From Oscillospiraceae bacterium (GTDB lineage Bacteria > Bacillota > Clostridia > Oscillospirales > Ruminococcaceae): a stretch of DNA of 64,000 nt. The translations under genes and the position numbers were made by a program. Location of the stretch: the NCBI GenBank assembly GCA_021200565.1, contig JAJQGJ010000012.1, positions 1 through 64,000 on the forward strand. The letters are read 5' to 3'. The notes beneath the pieces are model-generated. The model had not been told where the DNA came from. It saw only the letters and a program-made list of their open reading frames with translations, and made no database searches. Shown in pieces: positions 51,969 to 59,538 of the stretch. How positions within the stretch are numbered: position 1 is the stretch's first letter; each line of letters starts with the position of its first letter.

Positions 51969-52741
51969 CTCTGACCTCTCAGTTCACGGAGCATTGCCGC
52001 CTTGTCTGGGCTTCGCATGAATGTCTCGCCGATAAGGACTGCATTGACGTTTTCATCTTCAAGCCTCCTGACATCATCCCTCGTTTTGATTCCACTCTCG
52101 GAAATGAAGATGATGTCACTTGGCACAAGCTTGCGAAGCCGGGAAGAATTAGTGATGTCGACGGTGAAATCTTTCAGGTTCCGGTTGTTCACTCCGACAA
52201 TCCGGGCACCTGCTGAAAGTGCAGACTTAACTTCTTCCTCATCATGAGCCTCGACTATGCAGGACAGCCCAAGCTTGTCGGCGATTGAGATGTATTTCCT
52301 GAGCGTGTCGGTGTCGAGAAGTGCACAGATCAATAGAACTGCATCGGCACCGATGGTGAGAGCCTCATAAATCTGGTATTCGTCGACGGTGAAGTCTTTC
52401 CGGAGGATTGGTATGGATACTTCCTGACGGATTTCGCTGAGATACTGGTTACTCCCAAGGAAATACTCCGGCTCGGTGAGAACGCTTATGGCATCCGCTC
52501 CTGCTTTTTCGTAGTCACGTGCGATTTCGAGATAGGGAAAATCGGGAGCTATCAGACCTTTTGATGGCGAAGCTCGCTTGACTTCACATATAAACGAGAT
52601 GCCTTCTTCTCTCAGCTTTTCTTCCAGATAGAAAGGCTTTTCTTTTTTTATCGAGAGCGCCTGCTCCACTATTTCAGGGGCTTCGAGCTTTCTCTTTTCA
52701 ACCCGCCTGACTGTCGAGCGGGCAAGTTCGTCTAAAATCAT
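51959..52741 (-). CDS. trpC: indole-3-glycerol phosphate synthase
   Basis: The 260-residue enzyme has ICEVKRASPSKGLIAPDFPYLEIA, YEKAGADAISVLTEPEYFLGS, ILRKDFTVDEYQIYEA, VEAHDEEEV, VGVNNRNLKDFTVD and SESGI, the standard TrpC blocks with catalytic Glu and Lys. ATG 52741 is used: GAGGAA lies upstream and it starts 2 nt after the trpD stop. The longer frame into trpD has no start signal. Confidence 0.95.
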   Translation of the reverse strand: MILDELARSTVRRVEKRKLEAPEIVEQALSIKKEKPFYLEEKLREEGISFICEVKRASPSKGLIAPDFPYLEIARDYEKAGADAISVLTEPEYFLGSNQYLSEIRQEVSIPILRKDFTVDEYQIYEALTIGADAVLLICALLDTDTLRKYISIADKLGLSCIVEAHDEEEVKSALSAGARIVGVNNRNLKDFTVDITNSSRLRKLVPSDIIFISESGIKTRDDVRRLEDENVNAVLIGETFMRSPDKAAMLRELRGQRCQ

Positions 52742-52743
52742 CT

Positions 52744-53766
52744 TTATTCCTCGTTCGAAAGCTTGACAAGCTCTTCTAATTTCGCATAAGCCTTGCCGGA
52801 GTCGATAAGCTCTCCCGCCAGTGAAACACAATCTTTAAGAGTGCCATTAGCTCCTCCAATATATAAGCCTAAAGCACTGTTGAGTAAAACTGCATCTCTC
52901 TTTGCTCCACGCTCTTCACCTCTGAGAATTCGACGTGCGGTTTCGGCGTTTTCTTCAGGAGTGCCGCCACGGAGTGCGCCCGGCTCTGCTCTCTTAAGAC
53001 CGACCTGTTCGGGGCTCAGGAAGAAGCTGACGGCTCTGCCATTATTTATTTCACTGATGGTGGTGGTGTCACAGATGGTGGCTTCGTCGAGCCCGTCATG
53101 ACCGTGAACTACCATCGCTCTCTTGATTCCAAGCTTTATCAGAACTTCCGAAAGCGGAGTTACGAGCTTTTCGTCATATACACCCAAAACTTGAAGTTTT
53201 GCTTTTGCCGGGTTTGCAAGAGGACCTAAGACATTGAATATATTTCTGATTCCTATCTCACGTCTTACCGGAGCGGCAAATCTCATAGCCGAATGATAGG
53301 TCTGTGCGAACATGAAGCACATGCCCATCTTGTTTAAGAGATCGAGGTTCTTTTCTGGTGTCAGATTGACGTTTACTCCGAGACGTTCGAGGCAGTCAAC
53401 GCTTCCGCACTTTGAGGACATGCTGCGATTGCCATGCTTGCCTATCTTTACTCCGCCGGCACCGATTACGAACGCCGAAATTGTCGATACATTGATTGTA
53501 TAGGCTGCATCTCCGCCGGTGCCTACTATGTCGAGTACGTCCATGTCACCGGTATCCATAGGGAGGCTCTTTTCACGTAAGACCGTTGCGCAGGCGGTTA
53601 TCTCGTCTATAGTCTCGCCTTTCATTCTGAGCGCAGCCAGGAACGCACCCATCTGTGCGTTGGTGGTCTTGCCCTCCATGATGTCGCCGAAAACAGCTTT
53701 CATCTCGTCGAATGTAAGGTCTTCTCTCTCGACTACCTTAGCAATCATTTCCTGAATTCTTTCCAT
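52744..53766 (-). CDS. trpD: anthranilate phosphoribosyltransferase
   Basis: The 340-residue enzyme joins anthranilate to PRPP. Seen: the GTGGD pyrophosphate loop (VLDIVGTGGDAAYTINVST), GVKIGKHGNRSMSSKCGS, FMFAQTYHSAMRFAAPVR, RNIFNVLGPLANPAKA and VVHGHDGLDEA. It is unfused to trpG. The ATG overlaps the end of trpG closely (1-nt gap). Confidence 0.96.
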   Translation of the reverse strand: MERIQEMIAKVVEREDLTFDEMKAVFGDIMEGKTTNAQMGAFLAALRMKGETIDEITACATVLREKSLPMDTGDMDVLDIVGTGGDAAYTINVSTISAFVIGAGGVKIGKHGNRSMSSKCGSVDCLERLGVNVNLTPEKNLDLLNKMGMCFMFAQTYHSAMRFAAPVRREIGIRNIFNVLGPLANPAKAKLQVLGVYDEKLVTPLSEVLIKLGIKRAMVVHGHDGLDEATICDTTTISEINNGRAVSFFLSPEQVGLKRAEPGALRGGTPEENAETARRILRGEERGAKRDAVLLNSALGLYIGGANGTLKDCVSLAGELIDSGKAYAKLEELVKLSNEE

Positions 53767-53767
53767 G

Positions 53768-54343
53768 TCAAAGTACCTCCGTTTTAATAAAGTTTTCTAT
53801 TATTTCTTTGCCCATCGGAGTCATTATCGACTCGGGATGGAATTGAATTCCGAATGTTGGAGCGTCACGGTGCTCCACCGCCATCACCGTTCCGTCGTCC
53901 GACTCTGCTATTATTCTGAGCGTGTCGGGGATGGTGTATTTGTCAGCAGCAAGTGAATGGTATCTTGCCGCCTGAATTATCGGTGGAAGTCCACGGAAGA
54001 TTTCGCTTCCGCTCGCTATGTGAATGTCGCTCTGCTTGCCATGCATAAGAGTTGGAGCATAGGTGACAGTGGCGCCATATACCTCGCAGATTGCCTGATG
54101 CCCGAGGCATACTCCCAAAATAGGATATTTTCCGTTAAGCTTTTCTATAACCTCTTCGCAAATTCCGGCGTCATTTGGCTTTCCCGGTCCGGGAGAGATT
54201 ACGATTCTGTCGGGGTTCAGAGCTTCAATCTCAGAAACGGTGATAGCGTCGTTTCTCACAACTCTCACGTCCGGATCGAACTGACCCAATAGCTGAACGA
54301 GATTATATGTGAAGCTGTCGTAGTTGTCTATAAGTAAAACCAT
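53768..54343 (-). CDS. trpG: anthranilate synthase component II (glutamine amidotransferase)
   Basis: The 191-residue class I amidotransferase supplies ammonia to TrpE. Seen: LLIDNYDSFTYNLVQ, RIVISPGPGKPNDAG, the nucleophile Cys in GVCLGHQAI, ARYHSLA, and the His-Glu pair in IQFHPESIMTPMG. Such subunits can also serve PabB; its place in the trp operon supports TrpG. It starts 11 nt after trpE. Confidence 0.95.
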   Translation of the reverse strand: MVLLIDNYDSFTYNLVQLLGQFDPDVRVVRNDAITVSEIEALNPDRIVISPGPGKPNDAGICEEVIEKLNGKYPILGVCLGHQAICEVYGATVTYAPTLMHGKQSDIHIASGSEIFRGLPPIIQAARYHSLAADKYTIPDTLRIIAESDDGTVMAVEHRDAPTFGIQFHPESIMTPMGKEIIENFIKTEVL

Positions 54344-54354
54344 CTCACCGCCTC

Positions 54355-55818
54355 CTATCTCACTTCGGAAGTGCGCTTGATAGCTTCCGCCATTGCAGAC
54401 GCCTTATTGATGCACTCCTGATATTCGCTTTCGGGAACGCTGTCATAGACGATTCCTGCTCCCGCCTGAACATAGACCTTGCCGTTTTTCTTACTTGCCA
54501 TTCTTATAGCGATACACATGTCCATATTGCCCTTGAAGTCGATATATCCGACTGCTCCGCCGTAGACTCCTCTGTTCACGCCCTCAAGCTCGGAGATTAT
54601 CTCGCAAGCCCGGTATTTCGGAGCTCCCGAAAGGGTTCCCGCCGGGAGAACTGCTGAAAGTGCATCGAACTGGTCGAGTCCCGCTCTCAGCTTTCCACGA
54701 ACTGTCGAGGCTATGTGAATTACATGCGAATACTTGAGGATTTCTTTGTAGCCCTCGACGTGAACGGTGCCGTATTCGCTGACCTTGCCGATGTCGTTTC
54801 TTCCAAGATCGACGAGCATGTTGTGCTCGCTGAGCTCTTTCTCATCCGAAAGAAGCCCGGAAATGAGTTCGGCATCTTCAGCCTCTGTCCTGCCACGCTT
54901 TCTCGTTCCCGCAATCGGGAAGGTGGAGACAGTGCCATCGCTGATCGAGACTATCGTCTCGGGCGAAGCGCCGGCAATCTCGCAGTCGTCATATTTCATA
55001 TAGAACATGTAGGGCGAAGGATTTATAGTTCTGAGAACACGGTAGGTATTGAGAAGGCTTCCCTCAAACTCCGCTTCAAGTCTGTTTGAGATGACTGCCT
55101 GGAAGATGTCTCCCTCACGGATATACTCTTTCGTCTTGGTGACCATCCTGCAGTACTCTTCCTTCGAGAAGAGCGGCTTGAATTCGCCCTTGATTCCGGC
55201 GTATTCTTCAGAATAGGAGTGCTCTGTTTTCAGTAGTGTGCAGAGGTGGTCGAGCTCCATAACGCCACGGTTGTAATTCTCCTCGAAATTGTCGGTTTTA
55301 ATGTTGTTGATAACGATTATCTTTTGCCTGAGCCGGTCAAAGCAGATGACCTTGTCGAAGAGAAGTAAATCGAAATCATAGAAATTGCCGTCGTCACGAA
55401 GATCGAGATTCAATGTCGGCTCGGCATAGCGGATGTAGTTATAGGAAAAGTATCCGACGAAGCCGCCTGTGAACGGCGGGAGCCCCTCAACCTTCGGGCT
55501 CTTATACTGCGAGAGAATATCACGAAGAACTGAATTCGGGTCGGATGACTTCTGCTTTATCGTCACGTTCGAGATAATCTCAATGTCTTCTCCCTTGCCT
55601 CTGACTTCGAGAGCCGGATCAAAGCCTAAGTATGAATATCTTCCCCACTTGTCGCCGCCCTCTACGCTTTCAAGAAGATAATATTTTACGCTCATTTTCT
55701 TTAAGATTTTCAGTGTCTGAATGGGTGTCCGAAGGTCGGAATAAATCTCTTCAGACAGCGGTACGACGCTCATGCCCTCAGCTAATTTCCTGGCTTCTTC
55801 ATAACTTGGACTCAGCAA
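54355..55818 (-). CDS. trpE: anthranilate synthase component I
   Basis: The 487-residue chorismate-using enzyme has the N-terminal tryptophan-binding part (LLESVEGGDKWGRYSYLG, the feedback LLES motif), KEYIREGDIFQAVISNRLEA, FYMKYDDCEIAGASPETIV, TFPIAGTRKRGRTEAED, DLGRNDIGKVSEYG, HVIHIASTVRGKL and PAGTLSGAPKYRACEII. I prefer TTG 55818, 8 nt after AGGAG; the TTG three codons earlier abuts that site. It is first in trpEGDCFBA, controlled by the T-box leader and probably by feedback through LLES. Confidence 0.95.
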   Translation of the reverse strand: MLSPSYEEARKLAEGMSVVPLSEEIYSDLRTPIQTLKILKKMSVKYYLLESVEGGDKWGRYSYLGFDPALEVRGKGEDIEIISNVTIKQKSSDPNSVLRDILSQYKSPKVEGLPPFTGGFVGYFSYNYIRYAEPTLNLDLRDDGNFYDFDLLLFDKVICFDRLRQKIIVINNIKTDNFEENYNRGVMELDHLCTLLKTEHSYSEEYAGIKGEFKPLFSKEEYCRMVTKTKEYIREGDIFQAVISNRLEAEFEGSLLNTYRVLRTINPSPYMFYMKYDDCEIAGASPETIVSISDGTVSTFPIAGTRKRGRTEAEDAELISGLLSDEKELSEHNMLVDLGRNDIGKVSEYGTVHVEGYKEILKYSHVIHIASTVRGKLRAGLDQFDALSAVLPAGTLSGAPKYRACEIISELEGVNRGVYGGAVGYIDFKGNMDMCIAIRMASKKNGKVYVQAGAGIVYDSVPESEYQECINKASAMAEAIKRTSEVR

Positions 55819-55841
55819 AAAAATCAACTCCTACAAATAAA

Positions 55842-56235
55842 TATAACAAAAATCGCCCTCAGTCTTTTTAAGACCAAGGACGAGAAACTCACTATTCCCG
55901 CGGTGCCACCTTGATTCATTTCCCACTAAGAGAAATGCTCTTTTCAGAGTACAAACATACTCCTTGCGCTTCACGCACGCATAACGTCATGGAATACTCA
56001 GGCTGTCCGGAATTATATGCCCTGCGCAACGACCCGCACAGCAATCCCCGGCATCAGACCCTTTAACCATGCCCTCGGCGGTCCATTTGACAAGCTGCAA
56101 TTCTACGAGGCTCCCAGCCTTGTCGGTCTCCATGCCGGTTTCCGACTGTCCCCGCTCTCTGTTAGCGCACACGCTTCCCTTCGGGAAGCCACCTGCCGTT
56201 ATCTCCGCTTCATCGGTTTAAAGTAGTTATCTGTT
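55842..56235 (-). promoter_or_regulatory. T-box riboswitch, tryptophan-specific
   Basis: The leader has the AGAGAG element of stem I, a specifier candidate TGG followed by A at 56083-56085, the T-box AAGGTGGCACCGCGG (55896-55912) and then a terminator (CGTCCTTGGTCTT/AAGACTGAGGGCG, TTTTTG; 55842-55885). Uncharged tRNA-Trp would pair with TGG and the T-box bulge and block the terminator, so the trp operon is read when tryptophan is short. The stem I and T-box are plain; the exact specifier is my reading. Confidence 0.88.
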
Positions 56236-56238
56236 GAT

Positions 56239-56267
56239 ATTATACGCTATTCTGACTGATTTGTCAA
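56239..56267 (-). promoter_or_regulatory. promoter of trp operon
   Basis: TTGACA, 17 nt, TATAAT on the minus strand, directly before the T-box leader. Confidence 0.85.
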
Positions 56268-56289
56268 GAGGAAATTTTGAAATATTTAT

Positions 56290-56379
56290 GTAGGGGCTGG
56301 ATATACAGTTAGCTTCGCTAACTGCCCGCCCGAACCCCTCGCAGGAACCCACAGCGGGCGGATAATATCCGCCCCTACA
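56290..56379. repeat. family A interspersed repeat, long unit
   Basis: GTAGGGGCTGGATATACAG, GTTAGC/GCTAAC stem, then GGGCGGATAATATCCGCCCC and TACA; almost the same as 19781-19870. Confidence 0.75.
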
Positions 56380-56382
56380 AGA

Positions 56383-57897
56383 TTACTCTGTAATCTCAAA
56401 CTCATGCTCAGTTTCGAGCGCATTTTTCTTTTCCGCACCAGCCGCATACTTGTTGACCGTTGCACTCGACTTCTCCACCGGTTGAAGCGTTCCCGCTCCG
56501 GCTACACAGCCGCCGGGGCATGCCATTCCCTCAAGAAGATAGCCGTTGTACTTTCCGGCTTTCGCAAGCTGCAGAAGCTTGCGGCACTCCTTCAACCCTT
56601 GAGCCGACTCCGTTTTGACTTCACGCTCCGGGTCGAGTTTGTGGATAACGTCGGTTACCGCCTTGATGACCCCTCCGGAAACGGCGAAGATTCTGCCGTC
56701 GGCGGTGCCTTCATTGAGAGGAACCTCTTCATCGGGAGTGATCTCATCAAAGTTAATCTCCTTTGCCTCGAACATGCCCATCAGCTCTTCGAATGTAAGA
56801 ACAAAGTCGACATCGCTTCGGATTGTCCTTCTCGAAGCCTCAAGCTTCTTTGCGGCGCACGGTCCGATGAACGCTATGCAGGCGTTAGGGTGCTCACTCT
56901 TGACCATTCTGGCTGTCAAGACCATCGGAGTTAAAGCCATCGAGATATATCCTGCGAACTCCGGAAATAGCTTTTTCGCCATTACCGACCACGAAGGGCA
57001 GCAGGATGTTGCCATAAACGGCTGATTTTCGGGGACGTTCTCAACAAAGTCCTTCGCTTCGTCTATTGCGCACAGGTCTGCTCCGATTGCGGCCTCTGTC
57101 ACTCCGGCGAAGCCTAATTTTTTCATTGCAGCCGTCAGCTTTTCAGGAGTTGCCTTTGCGCCAAACTGACCGACAAATGCAGGAGCCACTATCGCTATTA
57201 CCTCCTTGCCGGATTTTATGGCATGGATAAGCTGGAATATCTGACCTTTGTCGACTATAGCTCCGAACGGGCAGTTGACAAGACACATTCCGCAGGAGAC
57301 GCACTTGTCATAGTCGATCTGGGCTCTCCCCTGCTCGTCTGAATGGATAGCGTCCATTCCGCACGCCGATGCGCATGGGCGCTCCATCTTGTTTATTGCT
57401 CCATAAGGGCAGACTGATGCGCACTTGCCACACTTGATACACTTAGACTGGTCAATAACCGACTTGCCATGTATGATTTCAATAGCATGCTTCGGGCAGA
57501 CCTCCTTGCAGGGGTGAGCAAGGCATCCTTGGCAACAGTCGGTGACGTGGTAGTGAGTCTCCGGGCAGGCGTTGCAGGCGAATTTTATGATGTTTACAAG
57601 CGGCGGGTCATAGTATTTTTCGGAAATCGCAGAAGCGTCGATTCCGTCGGCAACCGATTCGTGCTGATCGATGGGTCTTAGTGGCAGACCGATTGCGAGC
57701 CTGAGTCTTTCCTCAACGATAGCTCTCTCCAAAAATATTGATTCTCTATAGACCGCTTCGCTTCCCGGAACTATTTTGTAGGGAAGATCTGTTATCTTCT
57801 GGGCGTAGTCCCCGCCCTCATATGCCAGGCGTGCTACTTCCGTGAAGACCTTACGGCGTATATCTGTAACCGAGTTGTATATTCCTCTCATAGCCAT
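56383..57897 (-). CDS. [FeFe]-hydrogenase, group B-like
   Basis: The 504-residue protein has an N-terminal region of about 100 residues, a Cys-rich stretch (NACPETHYHVTDCCQGCLAHPCKEVCP), two 4Fe-4S motifs (CIKCGKCASVCP and CVSCGMCLVNCP), and the H-cluster domain with TSCCPSW, IGPCAAKK and EGMACPGGCVAGAG. These L1-L3 motifs are the variant forms of group B (monomeric, widespread in Clostridia) rather than the TSCCPGW/EVMACPGGC of group A. It would evolve H2 or sense it; fermentation of sugar supports H2 release. AGAGG lies 8 nt before the ATG. It stands alone. Confidence 0.88.
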   Translation of the reverse strand: MAMRGIYNSVTDIRRKVFTEVARLAYEGGDYAQKITDLPYKIVPGSEAVYRESIFLERAIVEERLRLAIGLPLRPIDQHESVADGIDASAISEKYYDPPLVNIIKFACNACPETHYHVTDCCQGCLAHPCKEVCPKHAIEIIHGKSVIDQSKCIKCGKCASVCPYGAINKMERPCASACGMDAIHSDEQGRAQIDYDKCVSCGMCLVNCPFGAIVDKGQIFQLIHAIKSGKEVIAIVAPAFVGQFGAKATPEKLTAAMKKLGFAGVTEAAIGADLCAIDEAKDFVENVPENQPFMATSCCPSWSVMAKKLFPEFAGYISMALTPMVLTARMVKSEHPNACIAFIGPCAAKKLEASRRTIRSDVDFVLTFEELMGMFEAKEINFDEITPDEEVPLNEGTADGRIFAVSGGVIKAVTDVIHKLDPEREVKTESAQGLKECRKLLQLAKAGKYNGYLLEGMACPGGCVAGAGTLQPVEKSSATVNKYAAGAEKKNALETEHEFEITE

Positions 57898-58005
57898 AGT
57901 GATGACCTCTTTCTTTATCTTTCTCTCGAAGAAAGTATACCATATATGAGCTCAAAGTTCAATATAAGATTTGTGCCAATTTTCGAGAAGAAAGAGCCGC
58001 TACTC

Positions 58006-58034
58006 TTGACTTGAAGCCTCGAAGAAGTTATAAT
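58006..58034 (+). promoter_or_regulatory. promoter of tmk
   Basis: TTGACT, 17 nt, TATAAT. Confidence 0.75.
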
Positions 58035-58068
58035 ATCGGGTAGAATACATTTGTGAGGATTGAGATTT

Positions 58069-58689
58069 ATGATGAAAAAGCCGCTTTTTATCGCCATTGA
58101 GGGCTTGGACGGTTCCGGAAAAGGGACGCAGATTGCTATGCTCGCCCACCGGCTTGAAGCTGAGGGTACAAAAGTATATCTTACGAGCGAGCCGACGCAG
58201 TTCACAACTGGTGGGCTCATAAGAGACGCACTTGCAGGGCTCACTCATAGAACTCCTGCCGAGCTTGCCGGGCTGTTTCTTTCCGACAGAATCGCACACT
58301 GCCAGTCGCCATCAGTCGGCATCAGGTGCATGCTTGAAGCCGGCGTTACTGTCATCACCGACAGATACTATTATTCTTCATTTGCATATCAAGGGATGGA
58401 CACGGATCTCAACTGGGTCATGAAGGCAAACCTTGATTGCCCGGATATTATAAAACCGGATGTCTGCATCTTCCTGGACGTTCCCTCCGATGTCTGCGAC
58501 TCAAGGATCGAGAGTGGCAGGGCTTCAAGGGAGATTTACGAAAAGCGTGAAACTATCGAGAGAACGAGGCAAAAGTATTTTGAAGTCTTCTCGAAGCTTC
58601 CAGACCACAATATAAAGATTGTAAACGCTGTTGGCGATCCGGATGAGATTGCAGAAAGGGTTTATGAAGCGATAAATAATGTACAATGA
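58069..58689 (+). CDS. tmk: thymidylate kinase
   Basis: The 206-residue kinase phosphorylates dTMP. Seen: P-loop in IEGLDGSGKGTQIAML, the DR(Y/x) block in VITDRYYYSSFAYQG, the LID-like RIESGRASREIYEK and IVNAVGDPDEIAERV. The family is normally about 205-215 residues. ATG 58069 has GAGG about 10 nt upstream (58072 is a second ATG). The family usually has RxP after TSEP; here it reads TSEPTQF, a slight change. It is a single gene with its own promoter. Confidence 0.92.
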   Translation: MMKKPLFIAIEGLDGSGKGTQIAMLAHRLEAEGTKVYLTSEPTQFTTGGLIRDALAGLTHRTPAELAGLFLSDRIAHCQSPSVGIRCMLEAGVTVITDRYYYSSFAYQGMDTDLNWVMKANLDCPDIIKPDVCIFLDVPSDVCDSRIESGRASREIYEKRETIERTRQKYFEVFSKLPDHNIKIVNAVGDPDEIAERVYEAINNVQ

Positions 58690-58696
58690 AATTAAA

Positions 58697-58737
58697 AAGC
58701 ACGCTGGAGCTATTTGCAACAGCGTGCTAATTTTAAT
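58697..58737 (+). terminator. terminator of tmk
   Basis: AGCACGCTG and CAGCGTGCT form a 9-bp stem, followed by AATTTTAATT. Confidence 0.7.
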
Positions 58738-58768
58738 TACGCATTACGAATTACGAATTACGAATTGA
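58738..58768. repeat. ATTACG-type interspersed repeat
   Basis: TTACGCATTACGAATTACG and a further GAATTACGAATTG; same family as 16471-16538. Confidence 0.6.
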
Positions 58769-58770
58769 TA

Positions 58771-59520
58771 TTATTCGTATTCGACTACGTTTACCCACGA
58801 GAGGAGGAATTCCCTCTCTGCTTCATTGCCCTTTACAGACTGGGAAGCGGCTACAATGGGCATCCACTTCTCGACATACTGGCGGGCGGTGTTTGACTTC
58901 TTGCAGAACATATTGAGATACTTCTTTGCAAGAGGCATGTTGCCCTTGAGGCAGAAGAGAAGATATGTCCTTGCTACGTCTGCGGAAGCGTTGCCCTGAG
59001 TAGCGTGCGACCAGTCGATGACGTGAGGAACGCCGTCTTTATCAATGATGATATTACTTGGTCTGAAGTCGCCGTGGCAAAGCTTGTCGTGGTTGGGCAT
59101 AGATGCCAAGCGCATTCTCAGCTCGTAACGGGTTGTAGCGTCGATATTGGCTTCACCCATCTTGCGGTTCATCTTGTCCTTGAGCTTGTTGAGGCTCGGG
59201 CTCTTGAGGGAGTGCATCTTAATCTGGAGATCAACGAAGAGTTCGAGATACTCATCCATCTTTTCGGGATGCTCATCCATGAGATCCTGGAGTGTTTCGC
59301 CCTCGATGAATTCAGAGACTATTGCCCACTGACCTTCATGAGTGGTGACCTCAATGATGGCAGGGATGTCAAAGCCAGTTTCCTCTACTCTTGCCTGGTT
59401 GAGAGCCTCGTTTAAGATGTCAGCCTTTGAGTAGCCGGGCTCGAACATTTTGATGCAACGGTCACCGTCACGATATATGGTTTTTGTCTTTCTTACGGAA
59501 ACAACATTATCAAGATTCAT
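58771..59520 (-). CDS. aminoglycoside-phosphotransferase-like kinase
   Basis: The 249-residue protein has the APH/choline-kinase fold: IYRDGDRCIKMFEPGY with the ATP-site Lys, VSEFIEGETLQDLM in the hinge, and the catalytic loop LCHGDFRPSNIII with VIDWSHATQGN. The substrate is unknown; many such proteins phosphorylate small metabolites or sugars rather than drugs. ATG 59520 has GAGGAG 9 nt upstream; the GTG three codons earlier lies too close. It starts 18 nt after adhE and may be read through from it. Confidence 0.85.
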   Translation of the reverse strand: MNLDNVVSVRKTKTIYRDGDRCIKMFEPGYSKADILNEALNQARVEETGFDIPAIIEVTTHEGQWAIVSEFIEGETLQDLMDEHPEKMDEYLELFVDLQIKMHSLKSPSLNKLKDKMNRKMGEANIDATTRYELRMRLASMPNHDKLCHGDFRPSNIIIDKDGVPHVIDWSHATQGNASADVARTYLLFCLKGNMPLAKKYLNMFCKKSNTARQYVEKWMPIVAASQSVKGNEAEREFLLSWVNVVEYE

Positions 59521-59538
59521 TTCTGTCACTCCTCTCTA

